A stretch of 5,273 nt of DNA from Actinomycetes bacterium (GTDB lineage Bacteria > Actinomycetota > Acidimicrobiia > Acidimicrobiales > Palsa-688), in NCBI GenBank assembly GCA_021846485.1, contig JAJZWW010000254.1:1-5273 (forward strand), read 5' to 3'. Shown here one piece after another: positions 1-5,273 of this stretch. The number at the start of each line of letters is the position of its first letter. The first letter of the stretch is position 1. Both the position numbers and the translations under genes were made by a program. The notes under the pieces are model-generated. The model was not told the DNA's origin. It did not search any database and worked only from the letters and a program-made list of their open reading frames with translations.

Positions 1-2
1 AC

Positions 3-623
3 CCCTGCCCAGCAGTGCGCGCCGCGGCCGCCCGGTGGGTGGCCCGACATCCGAGCCCGGTCAGCCTCGAGGGTCTCGTCGCAATGCTCGACGACCCGGC
101 TCCCCTCTGCCGCCGCGCCGCCGCCGCCGCGATCGCCCGCGCCGGCGCCGTGGCAGTCGAGCCTCTCCTCGCCCACCTCACGCGGGCAGAGGCGGTGCCC
201 AACGACGCATCGACACTGCGTGTCGCCGTCGCGCTTGGTGACGAGCGATTCCTGCCCTCCGCGCTCTCCGCTGCCGCCGCGAGCGACCCCGCCGTTCGGG
301 CTGCCGCCGCGTCGCTGCTCAGCCAGCTCGGCGGCGCGGCGGCCGAGTCGGTCCTCACCGAGCTGCTCACCGACCCGGACCATCAAACCCGCGCCGCAGC
401 AGCACACGGGCTCGGGCTGCTCGGCGCTTGGAGGCGCGCGCCACAGTTGGCGAGACGGCTCGCAGACCCCTCCTTCGAGGTTCGCCGCGCGGCCGGTCTC
501 GGCCTCGAACGCCTCGGCCCCGCCGGCCGACTCTACCTGCGCCGGGCTCTCGACGACCCTGATCCTTTCGCGGCTGACATGGCCCGCCAGGTGCTCGACC
601 TGCCCGACGTCGCTGCGTGGTGA
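3..623 (+). CDS. HEAT-repeat protein, C-terminal part (5' end off window)
   Basis: The frame is open to the left edge, and the first possible start (GTG at 15) falls inside a typical HEAT helix (AVRAAAARWVA). I therefore read the visible 202 residues from that GTG as the C-terminal part of a longer protein. Repeats of about 30 residues begin with a D-P turn followed by an Arg/Ala-rich helix. Such turns are seen near residues 26-28 (DDP), 91-92 (DP), 120-121 (DP), 151-152 (DP) and 180-182 (DDP), the clearest helices being TRAAAAHGLGLLG and VRRAAGLGLERLG. HEAT repeats form a right-handed alpha-solenoid used for protein binding, and no catalytic motif is visible. No signal peptide or membrane segment lies in the visible part. 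The gene ends 33 bases before the glycosyltransferase start on the same strand, suggesting one transcript. By inference it may scaffold or regulate that enzyme. HEAT-type identity is fairly sure; the specific function is unknown. Confidence 0.8.
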   Translation, partial: PCPAVRAAAARWVARHPSPVSLEGLVAMLDDPAPLCRRAAAAAIARAGAVAVEPLLAHLTRAEAVPNDASTLRVAVALGDERFLPSALSAAAASDPAVRAAAASLLSQLGGAAAESVLTELLTDPDHQTRAAAAHGLGLLGAWRRAPQLARRLADPSFEVRRAAGLGLERLGPAGRLYLRRALDDPDPFAADMARQVLDLPDVAAW

Positions 624-656
624 GCGTGCCGGCACGATGACCGCTGATCCAGGCCG

Positions 657-2105
657 ATGACGCCAACATTGCGGGCTGCCTTTGACGCCACCGTCCTCGT
701 CGTCACCGCCTACTTCGTCCTCGCGAACAGCTATTGGGGCGTGCTCTTCTTCGCCGCCGTTACCCAGATGATCCAGCATCGCCGCATGAACGTCGAGGCG
801 GACTTCCGCTGGCTGCTCGGATCGCCGGTGCTTCCCCGGGTGAGTGTCCTCGTGCCGGCACACAACGAGGCCGCGACGATCGAAGCGAGCGTCCAAGCGC
901 TGCTCACCTTGGAGTACCCCAACCTCGAAGTAGTCGTCATCGACGACGGCTCGACCGATGCGACCCTCGGGGTCCTCGCCGCCCGGTTCGCGTTGCGGGC
1001 GATCCACCCCATCTACCGCCGCGTCGTGCCCACCGAGGCCGTGCGAGCCCTCTACCGCTCCCAGCTCCATGCCGGGCTCGTCGTCGTCGACAAGGAGAAC
1101 GGCGGGAAAGCCGACGCCCTAAACGCCGGGCTCAACGTTGCCACCGGCGAGCTCGTCTGCAACATCGACGCCGACACGATCCTCGAACCCGACGCCCTCC
1201 TGCGAATCGTCCAACCCTTTCTCGCCAGCGACGACGTCGTCGCCTCGGGCGGCACGATCCGCGTCGCCAACGGCTCGATCGTGCGATCCGGACGCGTCGT
1301 CACGCCCCGATCGCCGCGCCGGCCGTTGCCTGGCATCCAGGCCGTCGAGTACCTCCGGGCGTTCCTCTTCGGCCGGCTCGGCTGGAACCGCCTTGGAGGC
1401 AATCTCATCATCTCCGGGGCGTTCGGACTGTTCCGCCGCGACGCGCTGCGGGCGATCGGCGGCTACCAGCTCGGCACCGTCGGCGAGGACATGGAGCTCG
1501 TCGTGCGCCTGCGCCGCGACGGGATCGAGCGGCGAGCAGCGAGCCGGGTCGTGTTCGTCCCCGAACCAGTCGCCTGGACCGAGGCGCCCGAGTCGCTGCG
1601 AGTCCTCGGCCGCCAGCGCGACCGATGGCAACGAGGGCTGCTCGAGGTCCTCTGGCGACATCGGCGACTGATCGGCAACCCGCGTTACGGCACGCTCGGG
1701 ATCCTCGTGATCCCCTACTTCGTCCTCGTCGAAGCGCTCGGGCCGATCATCGAGGCGATCGGCACGGCCGGCCTCGTGGTCGGCTTCAGCCTCGGGCTGG
1801 TCAACCTCCAGGTCGCCTTGCTGTTCTTCCTCGCCGTCTACGGCTGGGGACTCCTCTTCAGCTTCGGCGTGCTCGTCCTCGATGACCTCACCTACCGCCG
1901 TTACCTGGCGTTCGCTGATCGCCTCTATCTGCTCTGCTGGGCACTTCTCGAACCGCTGGGCTACCGCCAGCTCAGCGTGTTCTGGCAGCTCCGCGGCACG
2001 CTGAGCGCACTACGACGACGAAGCGGATGGGGCGACATGACCCGGAGAGGATTCTCAATCGGCCAAGACCTGGCAAGCGCGACCCAAGCACGCACGCACG
2101 CCTGA
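657..2105 (+). CDS. Membrane-bound family 2 glycosyltransferase (PgaC/IcaA/BcsA-like polysaccharide synthase)
   Basis: A 482-residue processive-type GT2 enzyme, expected to transfer sugars from a nucleotide-sugar donor at the cytoplasmic face of the inner membrane. One hydrophobic segment lies at about residues 10-37. The GT-A domain follows: VSVLVPAHNE (62-71), the nucleotide-binding VVVIDDGSTD (92-101), GGKADALNAGL (149-159), the metal-binding DAD (171-173), an acceptor-side GED (E277-D278) and the Q-x-x-R-W motif (QRDRW, 320-324) typical of processive synthases. Several hydrophobic segments follow at about 346-368, 370-396, 391-409 and 420-435, as in PgaC/IcaA. The tail ends naturally with a W-x-x-M-x-R-x-GF stretch. 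ATG 657 is the first start after an in-frame stop at 645-647, with only a weak AGG at 651-653 upstream. A 7-codon ORF (637-660) overlaps the start as ATGA. The polymer made (poly-GlcNAc, glucan, hyaluronan-like or other) cannot be read from sequence. No PilZ domain or deacetylase is in view. Confidence 0.9.
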   Translation: MTPTLRAAFDATVLVVTAYFVLANSYWGVLFFAAVTQMIQHRRMNVEADFRWLLGSPVLPRVSVLVPAHNEAATIEASVQALLTLEYPNLEVVVIDDGSTDATLGVLAARFALRAIHPIYRRVVPTEAVRALYRSQLHAGLVVVDKENGGKADALNAGLNVATGELVCNIDADTILEPDALLRIVQPFLASDDVVASGGTIRVANGSIVRSGRVVTPRSPRRPLPGIQAVEYLRAFLFGRLGWNRLGGNLIISGAFGLFRRDALRAIGGYQLGTVGEDMELVVRLRRDGIERRAASRVVFVPEPVAWTEAPESLRVLGRQRDRWQRGLLEVLWRHRRLIGNPRYGTLGILVIPYFVLVEALGPIIEAIGTAGLVVGFSLGLVNLQVALLFFLAVYGWGLLFSFGVLVLDDLTYRRYLAFADRLYLLCWALLEPLGYRQLSVFWQLRGTLSALRRRSGWGDMTRRGFSIGQDLASATQARTHA

Positions 2106-2385
2106 CCGGGCGACCCCGCGCGACCCTTGTCAACCCCCACATGAAGCACAGGCGATCTCCGCGGGGCGAAACCCCGAGTCTGACTGAGCGCTGCACGGCT
2201 GAGCCACCTCCTCGACCATCAGCCGCACGCTCTCGCATGAGAGCTGGAATGCCGGCCCTGTCTGGACAGGAAGAGGCAGGACCCCGGTGCCTCGGGTCAG
2301 GTCGTACTTGGTTACCGGGTCCACCATCTGAGGGGCTGGGTGCGGTAGCCATGTAGCGGGCGGAGCCGAGCGATCGGCTGATGTT
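2106..2385 (+). other. Gene-free leader of the IS66-type transposase, with clustered hairpins
   Basis: I see no convincing gene in these 280 bases. They should contain the left end of the IS66-type element. TTGTCAACCCCCACATG at 2127-2143 looks like a possible terminus, but its partner end is missing and it cannot be confirmed. Short perfect inverted repeats crowd the region: CGGGG/CCCCG (2162-2166/2172-2176, loop CGAAA), CGGCTGA/TCAGCCG (2196-2202/2219-2225), GCTCTC/GAGAGC (2229-2234/2239-2244), CCTGTC/GACAGG (2257-2262/2265-2270) and CCCG/CGGG (2283-2286/2293-2296). CATCAGCCG at 2217-2225 is also perfectly complementary to CGGCTGATG at 2375-2383, three bases before the GTG start. No U-rich tract follows any hairpin, so I call no terminator. 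No good promoter boxes or Shine-Dalgarno sequence stand out. Confidence 0.5.
2229..2270 (+). repeat. Two adjacent perfect hairpins in the transposase leader
   Basis: GCTCTC-GCAT-GAGAGC (2229-2244) and CCTGTC-TG-GACAGG (2257-2270) are perfect 6-bp inverted repeats with very short loops, 12 bases apart. They are the tightest of the hairpins upstream of the transposase. There is no U-tract, so they are not ordinary intrinsic terminators. They may structure the transposase mRNA leader, or the IS end as single-stranded DNA. Confidence 0.45.
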
Positions 2386-3627
2386 GTGGCACGTGGCGAA
2401 GCGGACAACCTGGAGGCGAGGATCGCCGGGCTGAAAGCGAGCGTGGCGCGTCTGGAGAAGCGGCTGGCGGCCCGGGATGCGGAGATCGCCCGCAAGGACA
2501 GCTTTATCCTCCACCAGCAGGACCGGATCGACGAGCTGACTCGATCCTTGGAGGAGCAGCGTCGGGCGGGGAAGCGCCAGGCGGCCCCGTTCTCGAAGGG
2601 GGACCCGAAGCCGGAACCGAAGCGTGCGGGCCGCAAGTCGGGTGAGGCGCATGGCCGTCACGGGCATCGACGGGTGCCCGAGCGCGAGCCGGACCGCACG
2701 CTGGAGGCGGAGCTTCCCGGGTGCTGTCCTGATTGCGGCGGGGTGGACGATCACGAGCGTGACGCCGTGCAGTTCCAGCTGGATGTGCCGGAACTGCGCC
2801 CGACCCTGACCCGGTTCAAGGTGCCGATCGGGCGGTGCCGGGACTGCAAGCGCCGGGTGCAGGGACACCATCCCGAGCAGACCTCCGACGCGCTCGGCGC
2901 GGCCGGCAGCCAGCTCGGCCCGGCCCTCAAGGCGTGGGGCATGTGGCTGCACTACCGGATGGGGTTGAGTTTCACCAAGGTCAGCGAGGTCCTCGCTCAC
3001 CTGGGCGTGAAGGTGACCGCCGGGGCGATCTGCCGCTTCTCGGCGAGAGCAGCATCGACCGAACTGGTCCCGGTGCACGCCGAGCTGGTCAAGGCCGCCA
3101 ACAACTCGCCGACGATCACGATGGACGAGAGCGGGTGGCGTGTCGGGGGCCGGGGGAACTGGCTGTGGGTGGCCGCCAACGACGAGGTCACCGTCGCCTG
3201 GGTGGCCGACGGGCGCGGCTTCGCCCAGGCCACCGAGCGGATCGACGCCGACTACTCCGGGGTGCTGGTCCGCGACGGCTATGTCGTCTACAACCACTAC
3301 GAGGCGGCCACCCACCAGTCCTGCGCCGCGCACATCGCCAGGCGATGCCGGGAGATGGAAGCCGACCTGCCTCGCCAGCATCGGGCGATCCCCGCCGCCG
3401 CCAAAGCGATCATCGTCGACGCCCTGGCCGCCCGGGAGTTGCCGACCCCTACCGAGCGAGCCGAAGCCGCCGCTACCTGCAGCGCCCGCCTCGACCAGTT
3501 GTGTCAACGACCGCCGGGATGCGACGAGAACCGTCGCCTGCTCGGCCACCTCGCCAACCAGGCACCGCACCTGTTCACCTTCCTCACCACCGACGGCGTC
3601 CCGGCTACCAACTACCACGGCGAGCAG
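2386..3627 (+). pseudogene. IS66-family transposase, 3' end lost to an inserted element
   Basis: A DDE transposase that would have moved the IS66-type element. Residues 8-60 form a leucine-zipper-like coiled coil, followed by a basic Pro/Lys-rich linker (about 60-100). Next come the zinc-finger cysteines CCPDC (113-117) and CRDC (151-154). The helical domain follows, then the RNase H-like core with D247 (TITMDESGW), D297 (LVRDGY) and the family stretch FLTTDGVPATNYHGEQ, in which E413 (codon 3622-3624) matches the third catalytic residue. Relatives continue with a stretch like LRPAVVNRK and some dozens more residues. Here the match stops after Q414, and the frame runs by chance to a stop at 3961-3963 through sequence antisense to the TnpC-like gene. 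The translation start is GTG 2386, the first start after an in-frame stop at 2329-2331; no clear ribosome site is seen. The gene is almost certainly inactive, although all three acidic residues are still encoded. Up to the break there is no frameshift, so the disruption looks recent. Confidence 0.9.
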
Positions 3628-3631
3628 GTTA

Positions 3632-3639
3632 GCTATAGC
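3632..3639. repeat. 8-bp palindrome GCTATAGC at the element junction
   Basis: A perfect palindrome that is AT-richer than its surroundings, about five bases from where homology to the IS66 transposase ends. A short AT-rich palindromic step is a reasonable shape for a recombinase crossover core, but one copy of an 8-mer is weak evidence. Confidence 0.35.
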
Positions 3640-3703
3640 GCGGGACGGAAGAGCCGTGCAGCGCAAGGGTTTCTGCGTTGTGGACATGTCGATGACGAGG
3701 CCA

Positions 3704-3725
3704 GGCGTGGCTTGGGCGTGGTTTG
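3704..3725 (+). repeat. Tandem 11-bp direct repeat in the element end
   Basis: GGCGTGGCTTG (3704-3714) is followed immediately by GGCGTGGTTTG (3715-3725), ten of eleven bases identical. The period is about one helical turn, so both copies face the same side of the DNA, as expected for side-by-side protein-binding sites. The repeat ends 6 bases before the stop codon of the TnpC-like gene. A role as a recombinase or accessory-protein arm site is inferred. Confidence 0.5.
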
Positions 3726-3731
3726 TCACGG

Positions 3732-4124
3732 TCATGATCGGTTGCCGGCGCGCGCCGATCGCTGCTCGCCGAGGTCCCGAGCAAGCTGCCCCCGCAGGAG
3801 ACAGTTCTCTTCGCGTAGGACGGTGATCTCTTCGCTGGCCGCTTCGAGCCGCCGTTGGAGTGACTCAGTGGACGCCCGCTGGGCGACGGGTAGGGATGGC
3901 CGGTATGGCCGTGCTCGGGCCCGGAGGCGTTCAATCTCGGCGCGCATGGTGACGTCGCGGTAGAGCCAGGCCCGCGACACCGAGGCGGCGTCGGCCACGG
4001 CGGCGAAGGTCACGGGCTGGCCGGTGTCGTCGAGATGGCGGAGCGCCTCCCGTGCCCGGCGGATCGTGGCATCCCGGCGGGCGTGGGCGGCAGCCACGAG
4101 GGGCGCGGAGTTGTCAGCTCGCAT
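3732..4124 (-). CDS. TnpC-like DUF6262-type transposition accessory protein
   Basis: A 130-residue basic protein of the size and position of Tn554 TnpC, the small third protein of these modules, which in Tn554 aids and orients transposition. Residues 37-64 (PVTFAAVADAASVSRAWLYRD onward) form a helix-turn-helix resembling a TetR-like DNA-binding domain, a feature of this family. Residues about 84-120 form a coiled coil with heptad hydrophobics (LQRRLEAASEEITVLREENCLLRGQL), suggesting dimerisation or contact with the recombinases. The start is ATG at 4124-4122, preceded by GGGAG (reverse complement of 4134-4138) with a 9-base spacer, a good ribosome site. The start overlaps the end of the upstream recombinase gene by 11 bases, so the two are probably translationally coupled. 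Family assignment rests on size, architecture and context. Confidence 0.85.
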   Translation of the reverse strand: MRADNSAPLVAAAHARRDATIRRAREALRHLDDTGQPVTFAAVADAASVSRAWLYRDVTMRAEIERLRARARPYRPSLPVAQRASTESLQRRLEAASEEITVLREENCLLRGQLARDLGEQRSARAGNRS

Positions 4125-5273
4125 GGCCGTGGTCTCCCGATGCTTCGAGGGCTTCGAGGGCTGGGATGATCTTCTCCAGGTTGGTCTCGACCTTGCGGTG
4201 GTTGGCGACGAGGCGGAACTGCCCGTTGGCGTCGGCTGTGGCGATCAGACGGCGGGTGGCGTCGAGCTGCTGGCGATGGACCGGCAGGTGCTCGGGCGTG
4301 GTCTGGAAGTCCGGGCAGGTGAGGCAGGCGTTGGGGTGAGGGCATTCCTGTTGCGGCGGCCGTCCGCAAAAGCCGTTGGGCAGGGCGTCGGCGATGCGCG
4401 CCAAGTGGTGCTTGATCCACTCCGCTCCCGCAGTGGGTGCCCCGGCGTCGTAGGGCAGCGCCTCGCCGGCGATGTTCACCCGGGACTGGCAGTACAGATC
4501 GAACGCCTCCCTGACGGTGGAGTCGTGCATGTGGGCGTAGGTAGCGGTCATTTCCGGGGAGGCATGCCCCAGCAGTTTCTGCACGACGTGTTGGGGGACA
4601 CCCTGGTTGATCATCCTTGTGCCGAGGGTGTGCCGGAACTGGTGTGGGGTGACCCGGATGGGCTGACCGGTCTGGTCGTGCAGGCCGATGTCGGCCTGCC
4701 AGCGCCGCAGGAGCCGCTGCACCGAGGCGATCGTGAACGGCTTGGTTCGGTCCGGGTTGGCGTGGCGGCGGGGGAACAGCAGCGGTGGGGCCTCCTCGCC
4801 GCAGCGTGCGAGCAGATGATCCTGTTGCGCGGAGATGGCGGCGGCGGCCTTGGCGCTCAAGGGGATGAGCTGCTCGGCGGCCATCTTCGAGTTCAAGAAC
4901 CGCAGGCAGGGCCAGCCCACGCTGTCGGTCACCGCTGCGTCGAAGGGCAAGGCGGTGGCGTCACCGATGCGCAGCCCGGTCTCGATCAGCACCACGACCA
5001 GGTTGGCCAGCGTCGGGCTGCGAAGACAGGCAAGGTTGTCCGCAGACTCGAGCTGGGCCATGACGAACTCGTCGACGAAGCGGGGAAGCGGCTCCACCCT
5101 GGCCGGGAAGTCCTCGCTGTAGAGAGTGGCAGTGGGCGGCAGGCCGGCCAGCCAGGCGTGACGCCGGCAGTGCTCCAAGAAGGTGCGCAGGTTCACCAAG
5201 TCATCCAGGCGGGTGGAGCCCCCCAGCCCTCTGGCCGCCAGCCACGGCAGGTACGCCTCGAGCGCTTCTCGGG
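4114..5273 (-). CDS. TnpB-like tyrosine recombinase of a Tn554-type element (5' end off window)
   Basis: A site-specific recombinase that cuts and rejoins DNA through a 3'-phosphotyrosine link. The frame is open to the right edge: 24 codons precede the TTG at 5199 and read as a SAM-like core-binding helix (ALEAYLPWLAARG). That TTG is therefore unlikely to be the true start, and Tn554 TnpB is about 630 residues. Counting from that TTG, the catalytic set is complete: R77 (ETGLRIGD), K105 (LNSK), H186 and R189 (HQFRH), H212 (LLGHAS) and nucleophile Y221 (TATYAHM). After the tyrosine comes the long C-terminal extension typical of this group, with a cysteine cluster (C278, C286, C292, C295) that probably binds zinc, then a helical tail (HRKVETNLEKIIPALEAL). 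The gene overlaps the TnpC-like gene by 11 bases. It could be called a generic phage-type integrase, but the Cys-rich tail and the DUF6262-type partner favour the Tn554 TnpB group. It appears functional. Confidence 0.9.
   Translation of the reverse strand, partial: REALEAYLPWLAARGLGGSTRLDDLVNLRTFLEHCRRHAWLAGLPPTATLYSEDFPARVEPLPRFVDEFVMAQLESADNLACLRSPTLANLVVVLIETGLRIGDATALPFDAAVTDSVGWPCLRFLNSKMAAEQLIPLSAKAAAAISAQQDHLLARCGEEAPPLLFPRRHANPDRTKPFTIASVQRLLRRWQADIGLHDQTGQPIRVTPHQFRHTLGTRMINQGVPQHVVQKLLGHASPEMTATYAHMHDSTVREAFDLYCQSRVNIAGEALPYDAGAPTAGAEWIKHHLARIADALPNGFCGRPPQQECPHPNACLTCPDFQTTPEHLPVHRQQLDATRRLIATADANGQFRLVANHRKVETNLEKIIPALEALEASGDHGHAS

Larger units (their letters stand above)
2127..3627 (+). 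mobile_element. Truncated IS66-family insertion sequence (ISBst12-like, single ORF)
   Basis: The element is defined by its IS66-family transposase. There is no room for the two accessory ORFs (TnpA/TnpB of classical IS66) between the glycosyltransferase and the transposase, which fits the one-ORF ISBst12-like branch. The left boundary is tentative: it must lie between 2106 and the transposase start, and I placed it at a TTGTCAACCC motif. The right part, including the right inverted repeat, is missing because another element begins at about 3628. Target duplication and inverted repeats therefore cannot be checked here. The glycosyltransferase gene upstream keeps a natural C-terminus, so this IS did not break it. 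Confidence 0.6.
3628..3731. other. Non-coding terminal region of the Tn554-like element
   Basis: These 104 bases join the broken IS66 transposase to the stop codon of the TnpC-like gene and hold no gene. They contain the 8-bp palindrome GCTATAGC (3632-3639) within a few bases of the inferred junction. An imperfect inverted repeat follows (GCGC 3638-3641 with 3661-3664, and ACGG/CCGT 3645-3648/3654-3657 inside it). A second 8-bp palindrome, GACATGTC, lies at 3683-3690, and a tandem 11-bp repeat lies at 3704-3725. By analogy with other tyrosine-recombinase elements, the crossover core and recombinase-binding sites should lie here. That role is inferred. Confidence 0.5.
3628..5273 (-). mobile_element. 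Tn554-like tyrosine-recombinase transposon, one end (continues off the right edge)
   Basis: The break in the IS66 transposase at about 3628 is followed by a non-coding end of about 104 bases and two overlapping minus-strand genes: a TnpC-like DUF6262-type protein and a TnpB-like tyrosine recombinase. Known Tn554-type modules carry tnpA-tnpB-tnpC in this order, so a smaller TnpA-like recombinase is expected to the right of the window. The tnpC side abuts the junction directly, so no cargo gene lies on this side. Tn554 elements are site-specific and lack long terminal inverted repeats, which agrees with finding none here. The exact end is uncertain by a few bases, and the other end is not visible. 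Confidence 0.75.

Noticed and set aside
734..1885. 383-codon plus-strand frame inside the glycosyltransferase
   Set aside because: The translation is an Arg/Pro-rich shadow of the glycosyltransferase in another frame, without motifs.
2157..2178. GC-rich hairpin CGGGG-CGAAA-CCCCG as terminator of the glycosyltransferase gene
   Set aside because: There is no T-rich tract after it, and it lies within a cluster of other hairpins. It probably belongs to the IS leader.
2287..2331. GTG-started 14-codon ORF (VPRVRSYLVTGSTI) ahead of the transposase
   Set aside because: It is too short to judge, has no ribosome site, and the same bases also form plausible reading frames on the other strand. A leader peptide cannot be supported.
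1972..3735. 587-codon open frame on the minus strand
   Set aside because: It runs antisense to the end of the glycosyltransferase and to nearly all of the well-supported IS66 transposase. Its low-complexity Gly/Arg/Val-rich translation shows no domain, a common artefact in GC-rich DNA.
3736..3760. Inverted repeat GATCGG/CCGATC over the last codons of the TnpC-like gene as a terminator
   Set aside because: The 6-bp stem has a long loop, lies inside the coding sequence and has no U-tract on the minus strand.
4052..4339. 95-codon plus-strand ORF over the recombinase/TnpC-like overlap
   Set aside because: It is antisense to two well-supported genes with good motifs, and its translation shows no recognisable domain.
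1..5273. CRISPR arrays, tRNA or rRNA genes
   Set aside because: No regularly spaced repeats, no cloverleaf-like segments and no rRNA-like stretches were seen.

Overview
High-GC bacterial DNA with the codon use of an actinobacterium (third positions almost all G or C, frequent GTG/TTG starts). The exact lineage cannot be told from the window. It splits into an ordinary chromosomal part on the left and a nested pair of mobile elements on the right.

Left part (1-2105, + strand): the end of a HEAT-repeat protein (open at the left edge) is followed 33 bases later by a complete membrane-bound family 2 glycosyltransferase of the PgaC/IcaA/BcsA type. The two look co-transcribed. The likely job is making or exporting an extracellular polysaccharide, with the helical-repeat protein as a possible partner or scaffold. 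The polymer is not identifiable.

Middle (2106-3627, + strand): a 280-base gene-free leader full of short hairpins precedes an IS66-family (single-ORF, ISBst12-like) transposase. The transposase is intact through its coiled coil, zinc-finger cysteines and the first two catalytic aspartates. It loses homology to the family just after the codon for the third catalytic residue (E413), so the IS is a truncated remnant.

Right part (3628-5273, - strand): the sequence replacing the transposase C-terminus is one end of a Tn554-like element. About 104 non-coding bases carry tandem 11-bp repeats and palindromes. Then come a small TnpC-like DUF6262-type protein and, overlapping it, a TnpB-like tyrosine recombinase with all six active-site residues. 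The recombinase runs off the right edge of the window, and a TnpA-like recombinase would be expected beyond it. The simplest history is that an IS66 copy landed downstream of the glycosyltransferase gene and a tyrosine-recombinase transposon then inserted into the IS66 transposase gene.
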